Shown here piece by piece: positions 9,058 through 20,089 of a stretch of DNA of 64,000 nucleotides. Origin of the DNA: Parvibaculaceae bacterium Mf 1.05b.01. Its GTDB lineage: Bacteria > Pseudomonadota > Alphaproteobacteria > Parvibaculales > Parvibaculaceae. The DNA lies in the NCBI GenBank assembly GCA_000509225.1, contig BAOK01000001.1, positions 124,001-188,000 of the forward strand. The letters are read 5' to 3'. Positions within the stretch are counted from its first letter, which is position 1. Every line of letters starts with the position of its first letter. The position numbers were made by a program, and so were the translations under genes. A model generated the notes under the pieces. It saw nothing but the letters and a program-made list of their open reading frames with translations. It had not been told where the DNA came from and ran no database searches.

Positions 9058-10122
9058 ATGAGAAGGTTAGCGGCAATGAACGTGGCACATTTTGCGAACC
9101 ACGCTAGGACAACCGGCGGCATACGCGCCGGTCTATTGGGTGTTTGTGTTGCGGCATTGGTCGGCATCAGCGTATCTGGTGTTCAGGCTGAACCCGATAG
9201 TGTTGAGACTCGTGCCCTCTACAACCGACTTGAGAAGATTGAGCGGGACCTGATCGACGTTCAGCGCCAAACCTATCAAGCCGCAGGGCAGGTCTCGGGC
9301 CAGGCGGGTCAGCTTTCCGGTGCGACGGGATTTGGTCCCGATCCACAGAGTGCTGCAGACCTGTCGCTCAGACTTCAATCCGTAGAGACCTCGCTCCGTG
9401 ATCTGACGGGCCGGATCGAGAAGCTCACCTATGACCTGACGCAAACCCAATCCCAGTTCCGTCAATTTGCTGAAGATGTAGAATTCCGGTTTCAGGAGCT
9501 GGGTGCTTCTGGCGGCGCACCAAGCGGGATCGCCGCTTCATCCGGTGCGCCTGTTCTCACGCCCCCAGCGGGGGGGGCGATCAGTGACGCGGCGGCCTCA
9601 ACTGTGGGAACGCTTGGGCAGGTGCCGCTGGCTTCTCTGCCTCAAGGCCGTCCAGACGAAAATGCCCGCGTCTCTGTGAATGACGCGGCTCGGTTGTCGA
9701 CAGAGACCTATTCGGCCCCTTTGGCGACCCCCACGGCCAGTGCACCGGAAGATGCGTACGAAGCGGCGATCAACCAGCTGAAGCGCGGGCAGTTTGACGT
9801 GGCTGAAGCGGAGTTCGCGAATTTCCTGCAGCGTTATCCAAGTCACAATCTGGCAGGCAACGCCCAATATTGGCTCGGGGAAACCTTCTATGTTCGCGGT
9901 GCGTACCGGCAGGCTGCAGAAGCGTTTCTCACTGGCTATTCAACCTATTCAAGTTCCACGAAAGCACCGGACAGCCTCCTGAAACTTGGCATGACGCTCG
10001 CGGCGCTCGGTCAGCAAGAACAGGCCTGTGCGACGTTGGGTGAGCTGAACCGGCGGTTCCCGTCTGCGACGCAAGCGGTGAAGCAGCGAGCGCAACTTGA
10101 GCGCACGCGCGCTGGCTGCTGA
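9058..10122 (+). CDS. cpoB: Tol-Pal accessory protein CpoB/YbgF
   Basis: 354 residues, secreted (signal sequence ending near SGVQA, about residue 45). A trimerising coiled coil (LYNRLEKIERDLIDVQ) is followed by a variable linker and C-terminal TPR repeats (about 235-350). CpoB coordinates peptidoglycan synthesis with Tol-driven outer-membrane constriction. ATG 9058 has little SD; ATG 9076, with GAGAAGG 9 nt upstream, is an equally good start and leaves the signal peptide intact. Confidence 0.9.
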   Translation: MRRLAAMNVAHFANHARTTGGIRAGLLGVCVAALVGISVSGVQAEPDSVETRALYNRLEKIERDLIDVQRQTYQAAGQVSGQAGQLSGATGFGPDPQSAADLSLRLQSVETSLRDLTGRIEKLTYDLTQTQSQFRQFAEDVEFRFQELGASGGAPSGIAASSGAPVLTPPAGGAISDAAASTVGTLGQVPLASLPQGRPDENARVSVNDAARLSTETYSAPLATPTASAPEDAYEAAINQLKRGQFDVAEAEFANFLQRYPSHNLAGNAQYWLGETFYVRGAYRQAAEAFLTGYSTYSSSTKAPDSLLKLGMTLAALGQQEQACATLGELNRRFPSATQAVKQRAQLERTRAGC

Positions 10123-10131
10123 CGCCTGCCC

Positions 10132-11433
10132 ATGGCTCCGGCCCGGTCCCCCCGTGCACTCACCGCCCCTGAACTTGGCCGTTTGATGCGACCCCTCAAC
10201 CCGGCTGCCCGGCTGGGTGTTGCCGTTTCCGGCGGGCCGGATTCTGTTGCCTTGATGCTGCTGGTCGCCGGTTGGTGCGATTGGCTGGAGGCGCGGGGCA
10301 AAGAAGCTCCCAAGGTTTCGGTCCTGACGGTCGATCATGGGTTACGGCCAGAAGCAGCTGAGGAAGCCGCTCAAGTTGCGCTTTGGGCGAAAGCACTTCA
10401 GCTCCCGCATAAGACTCTTCTTTGGGAAGGGGACAAACCTTCGTCCAATCTGCAGGCGGAGGCACGGACCGCACGGTACCGTCTCATGACCGATTGGTGC
10501 CGATCTGGACGCGGGCGAGCGGACCTTCTAACGGCTCACCATCTGGATGATCAGGCGGAGACATTTCTCATTCGACTGCAGCGCGGGAGCGGTGTGGATG
10601 GCCTCTCCGCGATGGCGCCGGTGCGGGTGCATCAAGGTGTCAGGATTCTGCGTCCGCTTCTGGATGTGCCCCGGGAACGGCTGCGCACCACGCTTCTTAA
10701 AGCGGGACAGAGCTGGGTCGATGACCCAAGTAATGAGGATGAACGCTTTTTGCGGGTTCAGGTGCGCAACGCGCTGCCACTGCTGGAAAGTCTGGGCATC
10801 AATCGGGATCGCCTGGTTTCAACGGCGAAGGCGATGGGCCGGGCGCGGGCAGGGCTTGAGTTCTCCACGGATGTGCTGGAGCGCAAAGCCGTGCGCTGGC
10901 AGCCTTTCGGCTATGCGGACGTGGAAACAGCCTGCTTAGCTGACGTTCCAGACGAGATTGCGCTGCGGTTGCTTGCGCGGTTGATCCAACGTGTCGGCGG
11001 ATCTGACTATCCGCCGCGCCTCAGCTCCCTCGAAACGCTCTTGGAGGCGGTACGCGGAGAGGCTTTGGGGCGGGGGCGCACCCTTGGCGGGGTCAAGTTT
11101 ACAAGTCGGCTGGCGCATTTTCGGGTGCTTCGAGAAGCAGCCGCCGTGGGACAAGGGCTTGACCTTGTCTCCGGGGCGCCGCTTGTCTGGGATGGGCGCT
11201 TTGATGTGCGCCTGACGGGACGCAAGGCAAGTGGCACGGTGAGAGCGCTTGGCCGCGTGGGCTTGCGTCAGGTGAAAGAGGAGGGTCTGCCGCTCCCGAC
11301 TGATGTGCCAAAGCTTGCGCTGGAGACGCTTCCGGCGCTCTGGCGGGATGATGAGCTTCTGGTGCAGCCGCAGCTCGCTTATTTTGCGACGGGTGCGCCC
11401 ACATTTCGAAGCCGCTTTCTGGGCGAAATCTGA
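10132..11433 (+). CDS. tilS: tRNA(Ile)-lysidine synthase TilS
   Basis: 433 residues. The PP-loop SGGPDS (33-38) binds ATP, and the family block LTAHHLDDQAETFLIRL follows. TilS converts C34 of tRNA-Ile(CAU) to lysidine, changing both decoding and charging, and is essential in most bacteria. It lies 9 nt after cpoB; the order cpoB-tilS-ftsH is typical of alphaproteobacteria. Confidence 0.94.
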   Translation: MAPARSPRALTAPELGRLMRPLNPAARLGVAVSGGPDSVALMLLVAGWCDWLEARGKEAPKVSVLTVDHGLRPEAAEEAAQVALWAKALQLPHKTLLWEGDKPSSNLQAEARTARYRLMTDWCRSGRGRADLLTAHHLDDQAETFLIRLQRGSGVDGLSAMAPVRVHQGVRILRPLLDVPRERLRTTLLKAGQSWVDDPSNEDERFLRVQVRNALPLLESLGINRDRLVSTAKAMGRARAGLEFSTDVLERKAVRWQPFGYADVETACLADVPDEIALRLLARLIQRVGGSDYPPRLSSLETLLEAVRGEALGRGRTLGGVKFTSRLAHFRVLREAAAVGQGLDLVSGAPLVWDGRFDVRLTGRKASGTVRALGRVGLRQVKEEGLPLPTDVPKLALETLPALWRDDELLVQPQLAYFATGAPTFRSRFLGEI

Positions 11434-11729
11434 GCCACGTCTCTCTGCTGGTCCGAACCGAGATCCCGTGAAAAAGACTGAATGGGCTAACGGGGTTTTT
11501 ACCCAAGCGGGTTAGGGTCTTTTTTCAACAGAAGGGTAAGTGCGCCAAAGTGGGACGGATCATCACATTTCAGCGAAAAAGCGTGAAAAAGAGGGTTGGG
11601 GAGACTTATCCCCGTCTAGTAAAACTTTGTCGGGACCCCATCTTTCTAATAGACTTAGAACAAATCCAAATTAGCCGGTAGAAACTTGGTCCCGCTTGTG
11701 GGACCGGACTTCCAGACAGGAAAAGCACC
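11434..11729 (+). promoter_or_regulatory. ftsH upstream region with stem-loops and a heat-shock-like -10
   Basis: 296 nt without a gene. CCCCATCT (11636-11643) matches the -10 of sigma-32-type promoters, but I find no good CTTGAA -35 at the right distance. A perfect hairpin, GGTCCC/GGGACC (11688-11693 with 11700-11705), is followed by a small stem TTCC/GGAA (11710-11713 with 11719-11722) that would cover the SD of ftsH. Heat-shock control of ftsH is known in other bacteria; here it is only suggested. Confidence 0.35.
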
Positions 11730-13637
<1,908 letters not shown>

Positions 13638-13688
13638 GTCTGGGGCCTAGTTTGGGTACCTGATCTAGCTACCTCGAAGAGAACGACA

Positions 13689-13720
13689 AAAGCCCTGCTC
13701 GATTGAGCGGGGCTTTTTTG
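13689..13720 (+). terminator. Rho-independent terminator after ftsH
   Basis: AGCCCTGCTC, loop GATT, GAGCGGGGCT, then T6. Confidence 0.85.
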
Positions 13721-13748
13721 TAAGGTAGCCGCTGTGGTATGAGCGTGT

Positions 13749-14573
13749 ATGACATCCACACCCCACCTATTCGGCATTCTGAACATCACCTCGGACTCGT
13801 TTTCTGACGGGGGGAAGTATCTCGATCCCGCAGCAGCGCTTGCCCATGGGCGCAAGCTGATGGCGGACGGTGCGCATGTGCTTGATATCGGTCCTGCGTC
13901 CTCGCACCCGGACGGTGCGCCGGTGAGTGCGACAGAGGAGATCAGGCGGCTCACGGCAGTCGTGCCGGTTCTGCAGGGCGAGGGAGCAATCGTCTCCGTC
14001 GATACATTTCAGACAGAGACCCAGCGCTGGGCGCTCTCACAAAATGTGGCGTATCTCAATGATATTCAGGGCTTTGCCGATGAAAGCTTCTATTCGGAGC
14101 TGGCAGACGCGTCGGCCAAGCTCGTTGTGATGCATTCCATTCAGGGGCGGGGGCCTGCCACCCGGGCCGCGCCACCAGCGGGGTCGATGGTGGATCATGT
14201 CACCCGGTTTTTCGACGAGCGTTTTGGCGCGCTGGAGCGGGCGGGTGTCGCCAGGGACCGGCTGATCCTCGACCCCGGCATGGGCTTTTTTCTCGGCAAT
14301 CAGCCGGAACCCTCGCTTGAGGTGATCCGTGGTCTGGGCGTCCTGAAAGAGCGGTTTGACGTACCGCTTCTCCTGTCGGTGTCGCGGAAAAGCTTCCTCC
14401 GGAAGCTGGCTGGGACTGAGATAGGCGGTTCAGCGGCCGCAACGCTTGCTGCGGAGCTTTACGCGGCGTCTGCCGGGGTGGACATGATCCGGACACATGA
14501 ACCGCGGCAATTGGCGGATTCTCTCTCGATCTGGGGCCATTTGGGGTCACCTGTCGGCTTGTTAACCCCGTAA
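13749..14573 (+). CDS. folP: Dihydropteroate synthase (FolP-like, divergent loop 2)
   Basis: 274 residues, TIM-barrel pterin-binding family. Visible blocks are GILNITSDSFSDGG (9-22), SVDTF, DPGMGFFLG and SVSRKSFLRKL. FolP joins the pterin diphosphate to p-aminobenzoate in folate synthesis. The position just after ftsH and before glmM is the classic folP position. Loop 2, normally GGESTRPG, reads DIGPASSHPDG (46-56), so the usual arginine is replaced by histidine. A specialised paralogue is possible. No clear SD before the ATG. Confidence 0.85.
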   Translation: MTSTPHLFGILNITSDSFSDGGKYLDPAAALAHGRKLMADGAHVLDIGPASSHPDGAPVSATEEIRRLTAVVPVLQGEGAIVSVDTFQTETQRWALSQNVAYLNDIQGFADESFYSELADASAKLVVMHSIQGRGPATRAAPPAGSMVDHVTRFFDERFGALERAGVARDRLILDPGMGFFLGNQPEPSLEVIRGLGVLKERFDVPLLLSVSRKSFLRKLAGTEIGGSAAATLAAELYAASAGVDMIRTHEPRQLADSLSIWGHLGSPVGLLTP

Positions 14574-14666
14574 AAAAAAGAAATAAATCGTTAACCGACT
14601 ATCCAGCGGTTCGGCTATATAGTGCCGCCCCTGGGGACGATAAATTTACTGGGATAAAGACCTTCA

Positions 14667-16013
14667 ATGTCACGCAAGTATTTTGGCACCGATGGTATTC
14701 GCGGCACGGCCAATCAATCGAAAATGACTGCAGAAATGGCGCTGCGCGTGGGCATGGCTGCTGGCCGTGTGTTCACGCGGGGTGATCACCGTCACCGGGT
14801 GGTGATCGGGAAAGACACGCGCCTCTCTGGCTACATGATTGAGAACGCTTTGGTGGCTGGCTTTACCTCTGTAGGGATGGATGTCTTTCAGTTTGGCCCG
14901 TTGCCGACGCCTGCGGTGGCGATGCTGACGCGCTCCATGCGCGCAGACCTTGGGGTGATGATTTCTGCGTCCCACAATTCCTACGAAGACAATGGCATCA
15001 AGCTCTTCGGGCCTGATGGCTACAAGCTGTCTGATCTTGTGGAACATGAGATTGAGCGGCGTATGGACAATGGCATCATGGACCATTTGGCCCCGCCGGA
15101 AGCTATTGGCCGTGCAAAGCGTATTGAAGATGCCCAAGCGCGCTATATTGAATTTGCAAAGCGCACTTTTCCGAAGCACCTGAGTCTGGACGGTTTGCGC
15201 ATTGTTGTCGATTGCGCCCATGGCGCTTCCTACAAGGTCGCGCCGACGGCTCTGTGGGAGCTGGGCGCGGAAGTCGTCACCGTTGGTGTTGATCCTGATG
15301 GTACGAACATTAATTCAGGTTGTGGATCAACAGCGCCAGAGCGCATGTGTGAGCTGGTGCGGGAGCGCCGTGCAGATATTGGGATCGCTCTGGATGGGGA
15401 CGCGGACCGTTTGATTGTCTGTGATGAAAAGGGCGAGATTGTTGACGGTGACCAGATTATGGGTCTCGTGGCGCAATCCTGGAAAGAGTCTGAGATGCTT
15501 ACTGGGCCTGGCATTGTCTCCACGGTCATGTCGAATTTGGGTCTTGAACGGTATCTGCAGGGTATTGGCCTGGAGCTTGCGCGGACGCAGGTCGGAGACC
15601 GCTACGTCGTCGAGCATATGCGCGCAAATGGCTTCAATGTCGGTGGTGAGCAATCCGGCCATATTGTGCTGTCTGATTTCGCGACCACGGGTGACGGTTT
15701 GATTGCCGGGCTGCAGGTGCTGGCTGTATTGCAGTCAACAAACAAGCCTGTGAGCGAGGCCTGCAATCTATTTGATCCAGTGCCTCAGCTTCTGAAGAAT
15801 GTTCGCTTCAAGTCAGGTGCGCCGCTTGAGTGTGCGAATGTGCAGGACGCTATCAAAGAGGGCGAAGGACGCCTCGGTGAGAGCGGACGGATTGTTGTGC
15901 GGAAATCAGGCACCGAGCCATTGATCCGCGTGATGGCAGAAGGCGACGATGAGGGACTCGTTGCAAATGTTGTGGGCGATATCACAGCGGCCATCGCAGA
16001 CGCGGCTGCCTGA
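14667..16013 (+). CDS. glmM: Phosphoglucosamine mutase GlmM
   Basis: 448 residues. Start [13 protein letters not shown]; active-site phosphoserine S102 in [12 protein letters not shown]; metal loop DGDADR; C-terminal phosphate loop [12 protein letters not shown]. It converts glucosamine-6-P to glucosamine-1-P for UDP-GlcNAc, and so feeds peptidoglycan and LPS. Two small dyads (AACCG/CGGTT, CGGC/GCCG) lie in the short upstream gap. Confidence 0.97.
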   Translation: MSRKYFGTDGIRGTANQSKMTAEMALRVGMAAGRVFTRGDHRHRVVIGKDTRLSGYMIENALVAGFTSVGMDVFQFGPLPTPAVAMLTRSMRADLGVMISASHNSYEDNGIKLFGPDGYKLSDLVEHEIERRMDNGIMDHLAPPEAIGRAKRIEDAQARYIEFAKRTFPKHLSLDGLRIVVDCAHGASYKVAPTALWELGAEVVTVGVDPDGTNINSGCGSTAPERMCELVRERRADIGIALDGDADRLIVCDEKGEIVDGDQIMGLVAQSWKESEMLTGPGIVSTVMSNLGLERYLQGIGLELARTQVGDRYVVEHMRANGFNVGGEQSGHIVLSDFATTGDGLIAGLQVLAVLQSTNKPVSEACNLFDPVPQLLKNVRFKSGAPLECANVQDAIKEGEGRLGESGRIVVRKSGTEPLIRVMAEGDDEGLVANVVGDITAAIADAAA

Positions 16014-16018
16014 CCTCC

Positions 16019-16846
16019 ATGAATGACAATGATAGTGCCCCTGGCCCGCTCATGGGACGGGTGTTGATTGTTGCTGGATCTGACAGCAGCGGCGGCGCAG
16101 GCATTCAAGCAGACATCAAAACAGTGACCATGTTTGGCGCTTATGCAGCAACGGCTGTGAGTGCCATCACGGTTCAGAACACGTTGGGCGTTTCTGATGT
16201 GCTCCCGCTTGAGCCCGATATCATTGTTCGGCAGATGCAGGCTGTTCTTGATGATATCGGCGCGGATGTTGTGAAAACCGGCATGCTGCATTCGACCGCC
16301 GTGATTGAAGCGGTCTCGCAAGAGCTGGATGTCCGTTCAGACCTGAAGCTTGTTGTCGATCCGGTGATGGTGGCGACCAGTGGTGATCCGCTGTTGCAAG
16401 AGGATGCCATGATCGCGCTTCGGAACCTCCTGGTGCCGGCGGCGACGATTTTGACACCCAATATGCCCGAAGCTGCGCGTCTAACGGGACAGAGTGTTGA
16501 GACGCTGGATGATCAAAAACGGGCGGCTGATGCGCTTATGGGGCTGGGCCCCCGTGCCGTCCTGGTGAAGGGGGGACACGGTGAAGGCACCGATGTGCAT
16601 GATGTGCTTGTGACCGAGGATAGCATTGAGGTGATGTCGAGCCCGCGCATTGACACCCTCCACACCCATGGCACGGGATGCACGCTGGCCTCAGCGATAG
16701 CGGCACTGCTCTCGCAAGGGGCACCGATGCGCGAGGCTGTCTCCATTGCTCGGGATTATGTGCATGAGGCGATTGCAACCGCGCCTGGTCTTGGCAAAGG
16801 CCACGGCCCCCTCAATCACCTGCATCCGTTTCAGCAATCAGAGTGA
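16019..16846 (+). CDS. thiD: Hydroxymethylpyrimidine/phosphomethylpyrimidine kinase ThiD
   Basis: 275 residues, ribokinase-like fold. GSDSSGGAGIQADIKT (about 20-35) binds the pyrimidine; HGTGCTLASAIAA near residue 220 carries the anion hole and catalytic base region. It phosphorylates HMP to HMP-PP for thiamine synthesis, downstream of ThiC (29181), though the two genes are 12 kb apart. It begins 5 nt after glmM and is probably cotranscribed with it. Confidence 0.94.
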   Translation: MNDNDSAPGPLMGRVLIVAGSDSSGGAGIQADIKTVTMFGAYAATAVSAITVQNTLGVSDVLPLEPDIIVRQMQAVLDDIGADVVKTGMLHSTAVIEAVSQELDVRSDLKLVVDPVMVATSGDPLLQEDAMIALRNLLVPAATILTPNMPEAARLTGQSVETLDDQKRAADALMGLGPRAVLVKGGHGEGTDVHDVLVTEDSIEVMSSPRIDTLHTHGTGCTLASAIAALLSQGAPMREAVSIARDYVHEAIATAPGLGKGHGPLNHLHPFQQSE

Positions 16847-16856
16847 CCGATCCGGG

Positions 16857-18227
16857 TTAGACGGAACGACTGGCACGGGCAGGTGCCTTCTCCAATAAGT
16901 GAGCCAGTTTGGCTAAGGCCTGTTCCAGTGTTTTGCGATCCGGGGCTGCACCGAGCGCAAGGCGTACATGGTTTGCCCCTGCTTCGTTTGATCTGGCCTC
17001 ATGAGCAGAATGGGCGGCAAAATGATTGGACGGAGACACCAAAACGCCGTCTGCTTCTGCTGCTGCAACAAACTGATCCGGCGTCCAGGTCTTGGGTAGC
17101 GGCAGCCAGAAATGGGGCGCATAGGACTTATCGCTGCCGCCAGATTTTCCAAGGATGGTGCGCGTCTGTTTTTGACGGGCCGCAACTTCTTTTGCCTGGG
17201 CTCTTGTCATGGTTTCTGCACTTCCGCTCTCAATCAGCGTGGTTGTGAGGTTGGCCATTGCTTGCGGTGGCCCCATGCCCAAGAGATGTTGCATGTCGTT
17301 CGCGGCATCGCGGAAGGTAGGTGGGCAGAGGAGGTAGCCGACGCGCAGCCCGGGTGCCACTGTCTTTGAGAGCGACGCGATATAGAGCGTCTGGTGTGGC
17401 AGGAGTTCGTGAAAGGTGCGTGGTGGTTCCGGCATCAGTGGGTCGTAGATGCCGTCCTCAATGATGGTGAGTCCATGTTTGAAGGCGGATTTGGCAATCG
17501 CTTTCCTGCGGCTCTCCGGCAGGTTGGTGCCGGTGGGGTTCTGCGCTGTGGGGGTGAGAAAAGCCGCGGCAGCCTGATGCATTTTGCAAAGTTCTTCAAA
17601 GGCTGCAGGGCGAATGCCTTCCTTGTCTGCCGGGATGGCGACAATCTGCCTGTCGGTGAGGCGCGCATAATCCAGGAATCCCGCGAAGGTGAAGGGCTCA
17701 CACAGTATGGTGTCGCCGGGTTTTGTGGCGACCATCAATGCGGTCGTGAGCGCATGCTGGCCACCTGCTGTTACGATCAGGTCGTCGGGGGAGGTTGAGA
17801 CACCACCGAGTTTCATGTAGGCCGCACCTGCCTGTCGATCAGCTTCTGAGCCCCCAAAGGGAATGTAGGAGAGGAACTCCGCAGCGCTGCGTTGGCCAAG
17901 CGCTGCGGCGAGGTCCACGCCTTGTCCTACATCTGCTGGAAGATTGATCCTCAGATTGACGGCGCCATCCCCCTTGCGCATTGCGGGTGAGGCGACAAAG
18001 GAGCCTTTGCCTGTGACAGCTGTCACATCGCCGCGGCGGGTCGCCAGATCGTAAGCGCGGGTGATCGTGCCAGTTGAGACGCCAAGCTCATAGGCCAGCT
18101 CGCGCTGTGGTGGCAGCCGGTCACCAATGTTCACTGTTCCATCTGTGATTGCCGCATGAAGACCGTCTGCGAGTCGTCGATAGGCGGGGCCACTTCCAGA
18201 CTTCAGCGCTGTTGTCCAAAATGTCAT
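16857..18227 (-). CDS. MocR/PdxR-type regulator (GntR HTH fused to aminotransferase fold)
   Basis: 456 residues from ATG 18227 (MTFW). The GntR winged helix (about 12-78) has GDRLPPQRELAYELGVSTGTITRAY. The class-I aminotransferase-like domain has PLP lysine K288 in IASLSKTVAPG. MocR proteins sense PLP or an amino compound and usually control a divergent gene, here the PhzF-like gene. The start is uncertain: frames from 18263 or 18320 are open, but 18320 would overlap the neighbour and none has a good SD. Confidence 0.88.
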   Translation of the reverse strand: MTFWTTALKSGSGPAYRRLADGLHAAITDGTVNIGDRLPPQRELAYELGVSTGTITRAYDLATRRGDVTAVTGKGSFVASPAMRKGDGAVNLRINLPADVGQGVDLAAALGQRSAAEFLSYIPFGGSEADRQAGAAYMKLGGVSTSPDDLIVTAGGQHALTTALMVATKPGDTILCEPFTFAGFLDYARLTDRQIVAIPADKEGIRPAAFEELCKMHQAAAAFLTPTAQNPTGTNLPESRRKAIAKSAFKHGLTIIEDGIYDPLMPEPPRTFHELLPHQTLYIASLSKTVAPGLRVGYLLCPPTFRDAANDMQHLLGMGPPQAMANLTTTLIESGSAETMTRAQAKEVAARQKQTRTILGKSGGSDKSYAPHFWLPLPKTWTPDQFVAAAEADGVLVSPSNHFAAHSAHEARSNEAGANHVRLALGAAPDRKTLEQALAKLAHLLEKAPARASRSV

Positions 18228-18306
18228 GGTGACAATATAATGATTGTATCTGTTTTCTTCCATGCCTAAATGAGGCGTCTTGAACTGACGCGTATGGAGA
18301 ATTGAT
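18228..18306. promoter_or_regulatory. Divergent control region between mocR-type gene and phzF-like gene
   Basis: 79 nt. It contains the dyad ACAAT (18232-18236), N6, ATTGT (18243-18247), directly upstream of the regulator start and a plausible operator for the MocR-type protein. Assignment is by position only. Confidence 0.4.
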
Positions 18307-19116
18307 ATGACCGACTTCACGATGTTTCAGGTTGATGCCTTTGCTGACGGTGTGTTTGAGGGCAATCCTGCTGCTGTGGTGCCGCTTGAGCACTGGCTGT
18401 CGGATGAGCTGATGCTCTCCATTGCTGCGGAAAACAATTTGGCTGAGACGGCGTTCTTTGTTGGGGTTGGCGAGGGATATGAACTTCGCTGGTTTACGCC
18501 TGCCGCTGAGGTGCCGCTCTGTGGTCACGCAACACTTGCGTCGGCTCATGTGCTGTTTGCGCATCTGGGTTTCGCGGGCGCCGAGATTGTTTTTCAGACA
18601 AAGAGCGGGCCGCTGACCGTCGGGCGCGACAATGACCTTTATGTGATGGATTTTCCGGCAAACCCGCCAAAGCCCACCATGGTCGATGAAAAGATTGTGG
18701 ACGCTCTTGGCGCGCGACCGTCCATGGTGTTGAGCGGCCATCACGTGCTGGCGGTATTTGATGACATGCGTCAGGTGGCGGCCTTGCAGCCTGACCTGGC
18801 GAAGCTGACGCGCTTTTGCAACGAGACCGGCAAAGGGCTGATTGCGACGGCGCCAGGCGATGAAACTTCCGGCTGGGATTGCGCATCGCGTTTCTTTGCG
18901 CCCCATGTGGGTATTGCCGAAGATCCTGTGACGGGATCGGCGCATACGACTATTGTTCCATTCTGGGCATCGCGTTTGAAGAAAGACGACATCGTTGCGC
19001 GCCAAATCTCCAAGCGCGGGGGCACGCTTTATTGCACCCTTAATGGTGACCGCGTCGTGATGCGCGGTCGTGCGGTAGACTATCTTAAAGGCGTGATTAG
19101 AGCGTCTCTCGTTTAA
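18307..19116 (+). CDS. PhzF-family isomerase/epimerase
   Basis: 269 residues, diaminopimelate-epimerase-like fold in two halves. Family motifs are DAFADGVFEGNPAAV, NNLAETAFF with E47 (the equivalent of the PhzF catalytic glutamate), PLCGHAT (70-76) and EDPVTGSAH (205-213). The real substrate is unknown; this broad family is not limited to phenazine producers, and no phenazine genes are nearby. The last five residues (RASLV) are encoded inside a 42-bp hairpin, suggesting that a repeat replaced the original C-terminus. Confidence 0.88.
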   Translation: MTDFTMFQVDAFADGVFEGNPAAVVPLEHWLSDELMLSIAAENNLAETAFFVGVGEGYELRWFTPAAEVPLCGHATLASAHVLFAHLGFAGAEIVFQTKSGPLTVGRDNDLYVMDFPANPPKPTMVDEKIVDALGARPSMVLSGHHVLAVFDDMRQVAALQPDLAKLTRFCNETGKGLIATAPGDETSGWDCASRFFAPHVGIAEDPVTGSAHTTIVPFWASRLKKDDIVARQISKRGGTLYCTLNGDRVVMRGRAVDYLKGVIRASLV

Positions 19117-19139
19117 ACTGAATCACGAGAAACGCTCTA
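19098..19139. repeat. Long hairpin overlapping the 3' end of the phzF-like gene
   Basis: TAGAGCGTCTCTCGT (19098-19112) pairs with ACGAGAAACGCTCTA (19125-19139) with a single mismatch; the loop is 12 nt. It includes the stop codon TAA at 19114-19116. It has no T-run, so it is not a standard terminator. It may be a dispersed palindrome of the AGAGCGTTTC...GAAACGCTCT type. Confidence 0.6.
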
Positions 19140-19154
19140 GTGCCTTGTTCTGTC

Positions 19155-19197
19155 GCGTTTTCGAACCATAAAAGTCTGCAACTTTTATTGAAAACGC
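19155..19197. repeat. Dispersed two-storey hairpin element, copy C
   Basis: The outer arm GCGTTTTC (19155-19162) pairs with GAAAACGC (19190-19197). The inner arm ATAAAAGT (19168-19175) pairs perfectly with ACTTTTAT (19181-19188), with loop CTGCA. Same plan as copies A and B but with different inner-arm bases, paired on both sides. It lies between two convergent genes. Confidence 0.6.
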
Positions 19198-19198
19198 T

Positions 19199-20089
19199 TC
19201 ACCGTCTAAGCTCTGCGAGGCCAATGCCTCCCAGGATGACGGTCAGCCCTATCATGGCGTGCAGCGTGATGGTTTCGCCGAGGAAGAGTGCGCCAATGCC
19301 GAGGGCGAGCACCGGCACCAGATAGTTGGTCATGGCCATGAAGGATGGGCCAGCGCTTTCAATCACCCGAAAATAAACAATGGTTGCATAGCCGACGGGC
19401 AGAGCGCCCAAGACCACAACGGCAATCCAGGACTGCAGGGTGATCGCGTCTATGTCGAGCGGGGCTTCTGCCCATGCAAGCGGCAGCATGATGACGCCGG
19501 CGAGACCTGTTGTCAGGCAGGCTTTTGAATAGAGCGGGGCAGGTGGCGCGCGGCGTGCGATGATTGCGTTCATGGCGAAGAAGAAGGCCGCTGCAAGCAC
19601 CAGCATCTCGCCGAGAAGCGGTGTGCCTTCTGTAGATGCACCATCAAGAGCGTCCGGCCCGACGACGATGATGAGCCCAACAAGGCCGACGAAAAACCCT
19701 GCTATCCGCGTCGCCGTAAGCGTTTCGCCGGGCACAAAAATACGCGCGAGCACGAGGGTGATGAGTGGCATGATGCCAATGAGAATGGCTGACAGGCCCG
19801 ATGCGATCAGGGTGATGCCCCAGGAAAGGAGGAAGAAGGGAATAAGATCCCCGCAGAGTGCAAGTGCGGTCAGCCAACCCCACATTTTTCGTGTGCGCGG
19901 GATAGGTTCGCGATTGATCATCATGAAAGGCGCAAGCACGGCAGCAGATACGAGCATTCGGATCGCAACGGACCAGGCCGGGCTCATCGTGGCCACAGCG
20001 AGATCGGTTAGCGCAAATGCGCCTCCCCAAAGAACAGCCAGCAGCGCCAGGTCGCGATAGTCGGCGCGCGTGTGCTGGCGGAGACTCAC
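19199..20089 (-). CDS. EamA/DMT-family transporter (RhaT/YdcZ-like exporter)
   Basis: 296 residues and about ten hydrophobic helices in two EamA repeats. DMT proteins of this kind usually export amino acids or other metabolites. It starts with GTG (20087-20089), overlapping the TGA of the aminotransferase gene by 3 nt, so the two are coupled. The pairing suggests that the exporter handles the substrate or product of that enzyme, which is not identified. Confidence 0.9.
   Translation of the reverse strand: MSLRQHTRADYRDLALLAVLWGGAFALTDLAVATMSPAWSVAIRMLVSAAVLAPFMMINREPIPRTRKMWGWLTALALCGDLIPFFLLSWGITLIASGLSAILIGIMPLITLVLARIFVPGETLTATRIAGFFVGLVGLIIVVGPDALDGASTEGTPLLGEMLVLAAAFFFAMNAIIARRAPPAPLYSKACLTTGLAGVIMLPLAWAEAPLDIDAITLQSWIAVVVLGALPVGYATIVYFRVIESAGPSFMAMTNYLVPVLALGIGALFLGETITLHAMIGLTVILGGIGLAELRR

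Noticed and set aside
11470-11530. Terminator after tilS (CTAAC...GTTAG with a T-run)
   Set aside because: Only about 5 bp can pair around a 20-nt loop; not convincing.
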